A DNA stretch of 37,643 nucleotides from Spirochaetaceae bacterium (GTDB taxonomy: Bacteria; Spirochaetota; Spirochaetia; Treponematales; Rectinemataceae), in assembly GCA_026418115.1 (NCBI GenBank), contig JAOABY010000018.1:1-37643 (forward strand). Reading direction: 5' to 3'. Each line of letters starts with the position of its first letter. Positions within the stretch are counted from its first letter, which is position 1. The notes beneath the pieces were generated by a model. The model did not search any database. It saw only the letters and a program-made list of their open reading frames with translations, and was not told the DNA's origin. Position numbers and translations under genes: made by a program. Shown here one piece after another: positions 31,597 to 37,643 of this stretch.

Positions 31597-32581
31597 CTTT
31601 TTGTAGCAGAGCATATTCGCCGTACTGCGTGCGCACGATGAGCCCGTCATCGGCCAGCCGCCGCAAGAGCCTCGATGCGGTCGAGTCGTCGATACCCAGA
31701 GCTGCGGCGATCTCACTGGTGCGCCCATGCCCGCCATGCTCGCGCAGATACTCGATGAGCCTGCGGCGCTCTGGTGTTTGTCGCAGCTCCTCTGGCGAAG
31801 CCGTAGAGAGCCGATAGCCGAGCGGATCAGTGCAGAAGTCGAGTGCAAGCTTTTGCGCTTCGATATCGTTGCCGTCAATAAAGAGCACGGCGTTTTCCTC
31901 GCCGCGGTTGCGAATAAGCGTCAGAAGGACGTCGGCATTCGCTTGCATAGCAACAGAGCCCATGACGCCGTCGAGGTAGTCGGCGGTTTCCATTTTGCGC
32001 CGGTGCGTAACAAGCATGATCATTACGCCCAGGTCATTTGCCAGCTGGCGAAGCGGCGCAAGGACAGAGTAGACGTCCTGGTAGCTGTTTGTATCCGCCT
32101 CAATCGGCCATAATAGCTGCAGCACGTCCACAATAACGAGTCGATAGCCCTGCGCCTCGATTGCGTCGGCCAGTGCTTGCAAGCCTTCTGCGCCCGTCGG
32201 CCAGCGAAAAGCGAAGTCGAAGTTTGCGCCAGGCACGATGCCCATTTTTGAAAGCCGCTGCGCCGTCCTGCGTTGCGAGAGCTCGAGCTGTAGGTACAGG
32301 ACTTTTGATTCTGTCGTAGGTATACCGAATAAGTCGCGCCCTCGCGATATGGCGTCAGCGAGCTGCAGCAGTAAGAGCGTTTTGCCCGATGCCTTCGATG
32401 CGGCGCAGATAGCCAGTCCTGCGTCAGGCAGTACGCCCTGCCAGAGGTATTTGGGCTCTTCATAATGCGTCGTCAAGAGCGCAGCGCCGCTCACGATCTC
32501 GAGCTTCGCGAGGCGCTCTTTTTTCGCCCGCTCTTCCGCGGCGAGCTCGTCGACAGTGTCGAGGTAAGGATCCGAGCTCAT
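31565..32581 (-). CDS. RepA/AAA_25-like RecA-fold ATPase with C-terminal winged helix
   Basis: This 338-residue ATPase resembles the RepA/DnaB-type helicase-like proteins of small plasmids and integrated elements. Walker A is AASKASGKTLLLLQ, with S and K in place of the usual first glycine region but an intact SGKT. Walker B is YRLVIVDVLQLL, and LGVMIMLVTHRRKM resembles the sensor region. Residues about 265-325 form a helix-turn-helix (RTSEIAAALGIDDSTASRLL), a DNA-binding tail. The last eight residues come from 9-bp tandem repeats. ATG 32581 overlaps the stop of the preceding gene. A replication or maintenance role for the element is likely but not shown. Confidence 0.8.
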   Translation of the reverse strand: MSSDPYLDTVDELAAEERAKKERLAKLEIVSGAALLTTHYEEPKYLWQGVLPDAGLAICAASKASGKTLLLLQLADAISRGRDLFGIPTTESKVLYLQLELSQRRTAQRLSKMGIVPGANFDFAFRWPTGAEGLQALADAIEAQGYRLVIVDVLQLLWPIEADTNSYQDVYSVLAPLRQLANDLGVMIMLVTHRRKMETADYLDGVMGSVAMQANADVLLTLIRNRGEENAVLFIDGNDIEAQKLALDFCTDPLGYRLSTASPEELRQTPERRRLIEYLREHGGHGRTSEIAAALGIDDSTASRLLRRLADDGLIVRTQYGEYALLQKGIQSVQSVQT

Positions 32582-33012
32582 ATTCGCCCCCCTTCCTCGA
32601 GCGTAATGGCAAGCGCCCGCGCTTTGAGGTCGAAGAAGTCCTCGTAGGGGTGCTGAACGAAGATGTCGGCTAGATCCTCAACCTGCGCTGCAATTATCGC
32701 AATTGATGCCCTCTCGAGCGGATCGAGCACGTCCGGCCTCTGGTATGTCAATTTTTCCCGTAGGCTTTCAGGGATCTGCGCCGCCTGGTCAGGGAAAGTT
32801 TTGCATTCCGCTGCGAGCAAGATTACTGCTTGCTCTTCGAATAGCGCAAAGTCATCCTTCCGCGCGGCGATCTTTGCGATCTTTCGCCTCATCCAGTCAG
32901 GCAGCTTGACATTTTCGCGGTTTTTGTCAATATTAATTATAGTTCTGCTGTTTCCGTTTGCCCCGTGCCCGCCCCAGCCCCGCGGGCTTTTTTTATAGCC
33001 CGCCGCGTTCAT
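32578..33012 (-). CDS. Small protein of unknown function, element operon
   Basis: I do not recognise this 144-residue protein. The first 30 residues are basic and glycine-rich (KKSPRGWGGHGANGNSR) and probably disordered. The remainder is predicted helical with many charged residues (LPDWMRRKIAKIAARKDDFA, then AIIAAQVEDLADIFVQHPYE). It overlaps the AlpA-like gene upstream and the ATPase gene downstream by ATGA at both ends, so the three are translationally coupled. A role alongside the ATPase is suggested only by that coupling. Confidence 0.7.
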   Translation of the reverse strand: MNAAGYKKSPRGWGGHGANGNSRTIINIDKNRENVKLPDWMRRKIAKIAARKDDFALFEEQAVILLAAECKTFPDQAAQIPESLREKLTYQRPDVLDPLERASIAIIAAQVEDLADIFVQHPYEDFFDLKARALAITLEEGGRI

Positions 33013-33245
33013 TTTCGCCCCCTGTCATTCAAGTAGTCGTCGGCAAGGGCTGCGAGCTCTTTTTGAGGCTTTACTCGCCCAGTGCGCACGTACTCGTCGA
33101 GCTCCTGCGCGTCAAAGAGCAGCATGCCGCCCCGTGGTTTGTAGCAAGGGATCTTGCGCTGGTGCGTGAGCTTGTACAGATAGCTCTTGCGGATGCCCAG
33201 AAGCCTTGCGGCTTCGTCCGAGGAAATGAAAGTGGCGTTTGACAT
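33009..33245 (-). CDS. AlpA/MerR-like helix-turn-helix protein (excisionase type)
   Basis: This is a 78-residue DNA-binding protein. ATG 33245 is chosen over upstream in-frame codons because GGAGG sits five bases away and the domain begins at once. FISSDEAARLLGIRKSYLYK is the helix-turn-helix, and LTHQRKIPCYKPRGGMLLFD is the wing, as in excisionase-family (HTH_17) proteins. DAQELDEYVRTGRV then forms a terminal helix. Such proteins act as Xis-type directionality factors or as activators of element genes. It starts the three-gene coupled operon with the unknown protein and the ATPase. Confidence 0.82.
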   Translation of the reverse strand: MSNATFISSDEAARLLGIRKSYLYKLTHQRKIPCYKPRGGMLLFDAQELDEYVRTGRVKPQKELAALADDYLNDRGRK

Positions 33246-33271
33246 AGACGCCTCCGAAGATAATCTACCCC

Positions 33272-33289
33272 TTGCCGTTTTGACGGCAA
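33272..33289. promoter_or_regulatory. Palindrome upstream of the AlpA-like gene
   Basis: TTGCCGT-TTTG-ACGGCAA is a perfect 7-bp inverted repeat 27 bases before the start codon. It may be an operator or a leader hairpin; no T-run follows in the direction of transcription. Confidence 0.45.
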
Positions 33290-33456
33290 TCAGGGCGAGA
33301 AAATCTGCGGAGGCGCACCCCAATGTTTTTCAGCACTATATTCGCTAACAGTGATATAGAGCTTAAAACATTGCGCCGGCATAGGCAAGACAGGCTTTTG
33401 CGCCGTCAGCCCGCCGGTTATCCGCTAAACATCGTTTATATTTTCCAGCGATCCAC

Positions 33457-33891
33457 CTATCCTTTAAAGTCATCGGCAACTTTGGTGATGCTCGAAAATA
33501 CACGTTCTAGATCTTTAGGAATCAAGTAAAACTTTGCCTTCATAAGATCACTTACAAGAATCGGGATCAAATCGTTATCGTTTTTTTTAGGCGCAAGCCA
33601 TCGTGCAACTTGCGATACTTTCACATTAAAAAGCTTTGCAAGATCTGTTCGTGATAAATGCTCTTCTTGCCGAAATGCCCTCAAGCTTTTTCGCTGAATA
33701 TACGCAAGCCCAGCAGTGCCGCGTAAATATTTTTGAAGAATCCGCACGGGTAAGGTTCCCGCATCTTGTGGTAGTATACCCCTGTCAATACCCGATGGGG
33801 TTAGTATTGTTCCAGCGTCCTCGTGAGCTAATGATTTAACCTTTTTTGTGAATGTTTCAATCGGTATATTCGTCTTCAGCTTCGGCATCAT
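33457..33891 (-). CDS. Putative HTH DNA-binding protein of the element
   Basis: This 144-residue protein is probably a DNA-binding regulator. The central part SLRAFRQEEHLSRTDLAKLF followed by NVKVSQVARWL looks like a helix-turn-helix of the Cro/CI type, although the surrounding sequence does not fit a standard repressor. The base composition is more AT-rich than its neighbours. AGGA lies before ATG 33891, and a near-consensus promoter is at 33914-33942. A 211-base gap separates it from the AlpA-like gene, so it is likely a separate transcript. It may act as the element's control protein, but this is inference. Confidence 0.65.
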   Translation of the reverse strand: MMPKLKTNIPIETFTKKVKSLAHEDAGTILTPSGIDRGILPQDAGTLPVRILQKYLRGTAGLAYIQRKSLRAFRQEEHLSRTDLAKLFNVKVSQVARWLAPKKNDNDLIPILVSDLMKAKFYLIPKDLERVFSSITKVADDFKG

Positions 33892-33913
33892 GGCGTCCTA
33901 CCAATCTTTGTTT

Positions 33914-33942
33914 AGTATACAAATAAGGTCAAATAGAGTCAA
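33914..33942 (-). promoter_or_regulatory. Promoter of the HTH gene
   Basis: Reading leftward, TTGACT (33942-33937) is followed after 17 bases by TATACT (33919-33914), then AGGA and the ATG at 33891. It lies just beyond the integrase stop codon. Confidence 0.75.
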
Positions 33943-33952
33943 GCCAGTATTC

Positions 33953-35047
33953 TCATTTTTTTTCTGCAGTGAGCTTTATAATGCGCTCGCTATCTTTTTT
34001 GACTTGCGGAAGGCTCGCAATGATCTCTTTTTTCCGCTGATCCGTCATCCGCAGGTATACTTCCGTGATTTTAATATCGCTATGCCCTAGTAGTCGGCTC
34101 ACGGCGTAGATATCGCCTGATGCTTCCAGCGTCATCATGGCGAAGCTATGGCGCCCTGCGTGCCAGCCGAAGGCTTTTTCGATGCCCGCCCGCTTGCGCC
34201 AGGCAATGAGCGGCTGATGAGGATTTACGCCTTTCGTAGCAGTCAGGCGCGGAAAGACAAGCTCGTCCTGCCGATGCAGGCGCTTGTCATCGATAAGCTC
34301 CCAGGCAATCGGCGCGAGGGGGATGCTTACGTAATCGCCAGTTTTATGCTGGCGCTTTTTAATCATCGGTTCAGGCTCGCGGCGGATATCGCCCCATAGC
34401 AGAGAGCGGATATCGCCGAGGCGCAGCCCAGTAAAGCAGGAAAGCAAAAAGCCCCGCCGTACTTCGTCGGCAAGCTCTCCTTCCACTGGCGTATTGTAGA
34501 GCCTTTGGATCTCCTCGACAGTTAAATAAGGCTTCTCATGCTCTGGCGCACGAATAGGTTTTACGCCCTTCGCAGGGTTGCGCTCGATGAGTCGTTCGCG
34601 CTCTGCCCGTGCAAGTACCGCCTTGAGCGCTGCCAGGTAGTGCTGCGCGGTCTTTGCGCCCAGCCCTTCCTGCTTCAAGAGGAATGCCCTGTAGGCGTCA
34701 ATGAAGCGCTCGTCAACGTCGACAAGCGCAGTATCGCCCGCGTATTGTCGAAGGTACTTCAGGCTCTTTGGCAGGTGCATTTTCTTGTCGTACTCCGCGG
34801 CGATTTTTTCCGCGTACTTGATGAGCGTCATTTTCGAGCCTACGGGGTCAATGAGCTGGTACCGCCCCGCCGCGATCTGCAGCTCTCGCTTGCGGCGGAT
34901 CTCTTCAGCCAGTGCCCATGCTTCGCGCTGCCCCTGCCTGTCAGCTGGCAAGGCAAAGTGCAGAGCTTCGAAGCGCCGCTTTCCGTCCAGGCAAATATCC
35001 AGGTAAAAGTACTTCTGCTTTCCGCGTAGCCTGATTTTTACACCCAT
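33953..35047 (-). CDS. Tyrosine-family site-specific integrase
   Basis: This is a 364-residue phage-type recombinase that inserts the element into the tRNA-Leu gene. The catalytic set is complete: R209 (TGLRLGD), K235 (HKTGDYVSIPL), H296 and R299 (WHAGRHSFA), H322 (LLGHSDIKIT) and the nucleophile Y331 (EVYLRMT). Residues about 70-165 form the core-binding SAM-like domain (TLIKYAEKIAAEY, KTAQHYLAALKAVLARAERE). The N-terminal 60 residues form the arm-binding domain. AAGGGGG lies five bases before ATG 35047. Arm-type repeats lie in its own promoter region, so integrase may repress itself. Confidence 0.95.
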   Translation of the reverse strand: MGVKIRLRGKQKYFYLDICLDGKRRFEALHFALPADRQGQREAWALAEEIRRKRELQIAAGRYQLIDPVGSKMTLIKYAEKIAAEYDKKMHLPKSLKYLRQYAGDTALVDVDERFIDAYRAFLLKQEGLGAKTAQHYLAALKAVLARAERERLIERNPAKGVKPIRAPEHEKPYLTVEEIQRLYNTPVEGELADEVRRGFLLSCFTGLRLGDIRSLLWGDIRREPEPMIKKRQHKTGDYVSIPLAPIAWELIDDKRLHRQDELVFPRLTATKGVNPHQPLIAWRKRAGIEKAFGWHAGRHSFAMMTLEASGDIYAVSRLLGHSDIKITEVYLRMTDQRKKEIIASLPQVKKDSERIIKLTAEKK

Positions 35048-35060
35048 TTTTGCCCCCTTA

Positions 35061-35103
35061 TAGAAGGTTCTATATGCTACGTTTATGCTACAAATATGCT
35101 ACG
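35061..35103 (+). repeat. Putative integrase arm-type sites, right end
   Basis: TAGAAGGTTCTA at 35061-35072 is followed by TGCTACG at 35075-35081, TGCTACA at 35086-35092 and TGCTACG at 35097-35103, spaced exactly 11 bases. The array lies between the integrase start codon and the tRNA gene. Confidence 0.65.
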
Positions 35104-35212
35104 TGAACATGGTAAAACGGGGTCAAAAGGACGTCAAGGGAGAAAAAGCGAAGAAGTTATGCACTATGCGTATTTGCTTGTAAAATAAGGCTGAAATGCA
35201 GTTTCAGGGCAA

Positions 35213-35238
35213 TAAAAAAGGCTCTCCGAAGAGAGCCT
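35213..35238 (-). terminator. Terminator of tRNA-Leu, supplied by the element
   Basis: On the minus strand AGGCTCTC-TTCG-GAGAGCCT is followed by a run of seven T, a classic intrinsic terminator starting six bases after the tRNA. It belongs to the element side of the attachment site, so it replaced the chromosomal terminator now at 31191-31222. Confidence 0.9.
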
Positions 35239-35243
35239 GAAAA

Positions 35244-35272
35244 TGCCCAGAGGGGGACTTGAACCCCCATGC
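35244..35272 (-). repeat. Attachment-site repeat, right end (inside tRNA-Leu)
   Basis: This 29-base copy forms the T-arm, acceptor 3' strand and discriminator base of the functional tRNA, so insertion restored the gene. It matches the displaced copy at 31228-31256 in 28 of 29 positions. Confidence 0.9.
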
Positions 35273-35323
35273 TTTCGCACTAGAACCTGAATCTAGCGTG
35301 TCTGCCAATTCCACCATCTGGGC
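35244..35323 (-). tRNA. tRNA-Leu (anticodon CAG)
   Basis: The minus strand folds as a tRNA: acceptor GCCCAGA/TCTGGGC, D-arm GTGG...CAC, anticodon stem CTAGA/TCTAG with loop TTCAGGT (anticodon CAG, reading CUG), variable arm TGCGAAAGCA, and T-arm GGGGG-TTCAAGT-CCCCC. The discriminator is A. The CCA tail is not encoded. Its 3' part is supplied by the integrated element. Confidence 0.95.
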
Positions 35324-35337
35324 AGGCGCAGGGGTAT

Positions 35338-36630
35338 TTATAGCGTGGGAACATCATGTGTGTCAAGTGAATCTGGTGTTGCAGCGACTGAAGGGAGGGG
35401 CACCACAATCCTGAATGTTGAGCCCTCCCCCGGCGCGCTCGCTACCTCGATATGCCCGCCATGGAGCTTCACAATATCGCTGGCGATGGGCAGACCGAGC
35501 CCCGAGCCTCCTGTCTTTGAGGAGTGGCTCTTGTCGACTCTGTAGAACCTCTCAAAGATACGCGCATGCTCTGATGGATCGATGCCGATGCCGTTGTCTG
35601 CGACTTCAATGATCAGATGGCGCCCATATGATGAGGCACCAGACTCTTCACCCTCCAGTTTGGTCCGAACCGTCACCCATCCGCCTTCTCCCGTGTATTT
35701 GATGGCATTCTCCACCAGATTGCGTACCGCATGAAAGAACCATCTGCTCATGCCCTCGAGTGTGCAGGCTGGTCCCGTTTCCACTGTAAGCTGCTGGTGT
35801 TTGCGCGCTGCAAGTGGCAGCAGGCTTTCTGCTGCTTCCTTTGCCACCGCCACTGCGTTGAAACGCTCGTGAAGTTCTGCCTGCACCTTGTGCTCCATCT
35901 CGGAAAGCATGAGCACTTCAGCAATAAGGCGCGAGAGACGCTCCGTTTCGACCGAAAGCAAGGCCAGAGCCCGCTCTCTGTCTTCAGGCGCAAGATCATC
36001 CCAGAATTCCAGCATTTCCGTGACCCCTCTGATCAAGGTAAGAGGTGTGCGGAATTCATGGGAGACATTCGCCACGAATTCCTTCTTGAGTCGTTCCGCC
36101 TTGCGCAATTCCGTAACGTCCTCGGCAAGCGCAAGCACGCCAAGAAGCTCATGACCCTGGTACTTGCTGTAGACAGGAGTAAGGGAAACCGACAGGGCTC
36201 TGCCCTGCCCGTCCTGGAGATCGAACCTCTCCGTAGTTCGCATGGCGAGCACTTTGCCGCAAGCTTTGAGGATTTCTGCAAGCGGACCGGCTTTCTCTGA
36301 TACCATCCTGTCGAAAAGACAGGCTGGCCCAACGCCGAGCAGCTGTGTGGCTCGCTCATTGTACAGGAGAATCCTGCAGGAACAGTCCATGAAGAGTACC
36401 GCGTCCTGCATGGAGGCAAATACCGAGCTTACATAGTCGGTGCGTCGATCGACCTGCCGTATCAGATCGAGCGGGCGCGCCAGGTCATGCGCAGTATCGG
36501 AGGCAATGGGAGCGCTGGATGGTAGTGCCGTTCGCTGATGCCTGCGCACGCGAAGTGAGGCGCGCAGCCATCCGGCAAGACTGAGCACCGCAGTCCCCGC
36601 CAGTGCAGCGACAACCCAGGGCGCATCCAT
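35338..36630 (-). CDS. Sensor histidine kinase (PhoR-like)
   Basis: This 430-residue membrane sensor autophosphorylates and passes the phosphate to the neighbouring response regulator. A single membrane segment lies at about residues 5-25. A PAS domain spans about 62-175 (DAVLFMDCSCRILLYNERAT). The dimerisation/phosphoacceptor domain has H191 in SHEFRTPLTLIRG. The ATPase domain has NLVENAIKYT, VADNGIGIDPSEHARIFERF and GGSGLGLPIASDIVKLHGG. There is no large extracellular sensor loop, as in PhoR. ATG 36630 begins two bases after the regulator stop, so they share a transcript. The gene ends 15 bases before the tRNA 5' end. The signal is unknown; phosphate is one option. Confidence 0.93.
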   Translation of the reverse strand: MDAPWVVAALAGTAVLSLAGWLRASLRVRRHQRTALPSSAPIASDTAHDLARPLDLIRQVDRRTDYVSSVFASMQDAVLFMDCSCRILLYNERATQLLGVGPACLFDRMVSEKAGPLAEILKACGKVLAMRTTERFDLQDGQGRALSVSLTPVYSKYQGHELLGVLALAEDVTELRKAERLKKEFVANVSHEFRTPLTLIRGVTEMLEFWDDLAPEDRERALALLSVETERLSRLIAEVLMLSEMEHKVQAELHERFNAVAVAKEAAESLLPLAARKHQQLTVETGPACTLEGMSRWFFHAVRNLVENAIKYTGEGGWVTVRTKLEGEESGASSYGRHLIIEVADNGIGIDPSEHARIFERFYRVDKSHSSKTGGSGLGLPIASDIVKLHGGHIEVASAPGEGSTFRIVVPLPSVAATPDSLDTHDVPTL

Positions 36631-36632
36631 GA

Positions 36633-37352
36633 TTATGCATTCGCACGGTAACCGACACCGCGCACCGTCACAATATAGGCATCCCCCTCGCCAAGTTTCT
36701 TGCGGAGGTTGCGAATGTGCACATCGAGTGCGCGCCCTTCGGGATCGCCTCCCGACATGCCAAACTCGGCAATGAGGGTTTCCCGGGCGACTACTGCTCC
36801 GGCCGCACCCACAAGGCGATGCAGCAGATCAAATTCCCTCTGTGTGAGGGGTATAGCTTCGTCTCCGCGACGCACGGTGCGACGCGCGACATCGAGCGAG
36901 AGATCCTTGAAATGCACCATTACTGGTTCAGCAGGCCGTTCCGCAGCTTCAAGACTGCGAGCCTCGCCGGTTGGATAGACATGGGAACTGCGTCGAAGCA
37001 CCGCCTCGATGCGCGCAAACAGCTCGCGGAGGCTGAACGGCTTGGTGATGTAGTCATCTGCACCGGAGGTGAGTCCGGCCACCTTGTCGCTTTCCTCGCT
37101 TTTCGCACTCACGAAAATGATCGGAATCTGTGCCGTGCGAGGATCACTTTTGAGCCGCATGCAGGTTTCCATGCCGCTCATGCCAGGCAGCATTTGATCG
37201 AGCAGGATGAGGTCTGGCGACCAGGTTGCAACCTTGCCGAGAGCCTCTTCACCATCGGAGGCGGCTTCGGTAATGTAGCCATGAAGCTTCAGATTCATGG
37301 CCAGGAATTCGACGATATTCGGTTCGTCATCCACAATGAGAATGCGCTTCAT
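36633..37352 (-). CDS. OmpR/PhoB-family response regulator
   Basis: This 239-residue transcription factor pairs with the adjacent kinase. The receiver domain has the acidic pair D8/D9 (IVDDEPNIVEF), phosphoacceptor D52 (LILLDQMLPG), S82 and K104 (YITKPFS). A 25-residue linker leads to the winged-helix DNA-binding domain (IPLTQREFDLLHRLV, GRALDVHIRNLRKKLGE and IVTVRGVGYR). The PhoB-like domain order and partner suggest envelope or phosphate-related control, but the target genes are not visible. ATG 37352 overlaps the stop of the ABC ATPase gene by an ATGA, so the regulator is coupled to that gene. Confidence 0.94.
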   Translation of the reverse strand: MKRILIVDDEPNIVEFLAMNLKLHGYITEAASDGEEALGKVATWSPDLILLDQMLPGMSGMETCMRLKSDPRTAQIPIIFVSAKSEESDKVAGLTSGADDYITKPFSLRELFARIEAVLRRSSHVYPTGEARSLEAAERPAEPVMVHFKDLSLDVARRTVRRGDEAIPLTQREFDLLHRLVGAAGAVVARETLIAEFGMSGGDPEGRALDVHIRNLRKKLGEGDAYIVTVRGVGYRANA

Positions 37353-37643
37353 GGAACGAGCGTAACCCTCCCGGTGGCAAGCCTGGTGCCACTGTCTCTG
37401 TCAAAGAGTACACAATGCTCTCCCGTTACCGCAACACCCGTATCGGCATCAATGGCAAACTCGACAGCCCCGAACATTACGGAAGTGAGTACATGCTCGG
37501 CGATCTGAAGCTTGACCACTGTTTCCATGCCAGAAGGCAGCGCCGAGTAGATTCTGGCACGCACAGGAGCATCTACCTGTACTACCAGATTCTCAGGCCT
37601 TACACCGATTACCACACGCTGGCCGTCCCGCACCGTGACACTC
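37349..37643 (-). CDS. ABC transporter ATP-binding protein, C-terminal TOBE part (window edge)
   Basis: Only the last 97 residues are in the window; the frame is open to the right edge. RDGQRVVIGVRPENLVVQ matches the junction into the C-terminal TOBE domain of MalK/UgpC-type ATPases, followed by AEHVLTSVMFGAVEFAIDAD and CVLFDRDSGTRLATG. The GTG at 37633 is internal, not a start. Such ATPases drive carbohydrate or glycerol-3-phosphate importers. The nucleotide-binding core lies outside the window, so the substrate cannot be judged. Overlap with the regulator gene indicates a common transcript. Confidence 0.75.
   Translation of the reverse strand, partial: SVTVRDGQRVVIGVRPENLVVQVDAPVRARIYSALPSGMETVVKLQIAEHVLTSVMFGAVEFAIDADTGVAVTGEHCVLFDRDSGTRLATGRVTLVP

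Larger units (their letters stand above)
31228..35272. mobile_element. 4.0-kb integrated element in tRNA-Leu(CAG)
   Basis: The element lies between 29-bp direct repeats derived from the tRNA 3' end. It carries five genes, all leftward: tyrosine integrase, putative HTH protein, AlpA-like HTH protein, small unknown protein and RepA-like ATPase. It also brings its own terminator next to the rebuilt tRNA end. No capsid, relaxase, toxin, resistance or restriction genes are visible, so it is either a minimal integrative replicon or satellite, or the remnant of a larger one. Both repeats and the integrase active site look intact, so it could still be excisable. Confidence 0.88.

Overview
The window looks like chromosomal DNA of a moderately GC-rich, fermentative, probably anaerobic bacterium. 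My best guess is a spirochaete (Spirochaetota). The reasons are several outer-surface-type lipoproteins built from RCC1 repeats, one with an InlB/Listeria-Bacteroides repeat, sugar ABC transporters with soluble periplasmic binding proteins (a Gram-negative-type envelope), a tungsten/molybdenum aldehyde:ferredoxin oxidoreductase, and PPDK-type phosphate chemistry. The assignment is an inference from gene content, not a proof.

Left part (1-15.7 kb). A truncated NhaC-type antiporter is followed by an RCC1-repeat lipoprotein. Divergent from that lie a GNAT acetyltransferase and an aldehyde:ferredoxin oxidoreductase homologue, then an MFS exporter with its own promoter and palindromic operator. 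On the minus strand a GH1 beta-glucosidase precedes a very unusual 1379-residue protein. That protein carries a long uncharacterised N-terminal domain, a PPDK-type ATP-grasp domain and phosphohistidine domain, and then a phosphoglycerate-kinase-like domain in place of the expected PEP/pyruvate TIM barrel. A zinc-ribbon/TPR protein and two more RCC1 lipoproteins with matching promoters follow.

Middle part (16-31 kb). A LacI-family regulator heads a sugar operon: periplasmic binding protein, permease, double ATPase, L-ribulokinase (araB) and L-arabinose isomerase (araA). Beyond a minus-strand Rieske oxygenase/flavodoxin pair and a decayed transposase lies a second sugar transporter of YtfQRT-YjfF layout. 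Both operons have near-consensus sigma70 promoters followed directly by nearly the same 16-bp palindrome (16008-16023 and 26041-26056). The simplest reading is that the LacI-type regulator controls both operons as one L-arabinose regulon. Stem-loops follow the binding-protein gene in both operons, as expected where that protein must be made in excess.

Right part (31.2-37.6 kb). A 4.0-kb element is integrated in the 3' end of a tRNA-Leu(CAG) gene. It is bounded by 29-bp direct repeats (28/29 identical) and encodes a tyrosine integrase, a putative HTH protein, an AlpA-like HTH protein, a small unknown protein and a RepA/AAA_25-like ATPase, with no visible cargo. Helically phased 11-bp repeats near both ends look like integrase arm sites, and an inverted array of 9-bp repeats lies at the end of the ATPase gene. 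Beyond the tRNA are a PhoR-like kinase, a PhoB-like regulator and the 3' end of an ABC ATPase gene, the latter two overlapping by an ATGA.
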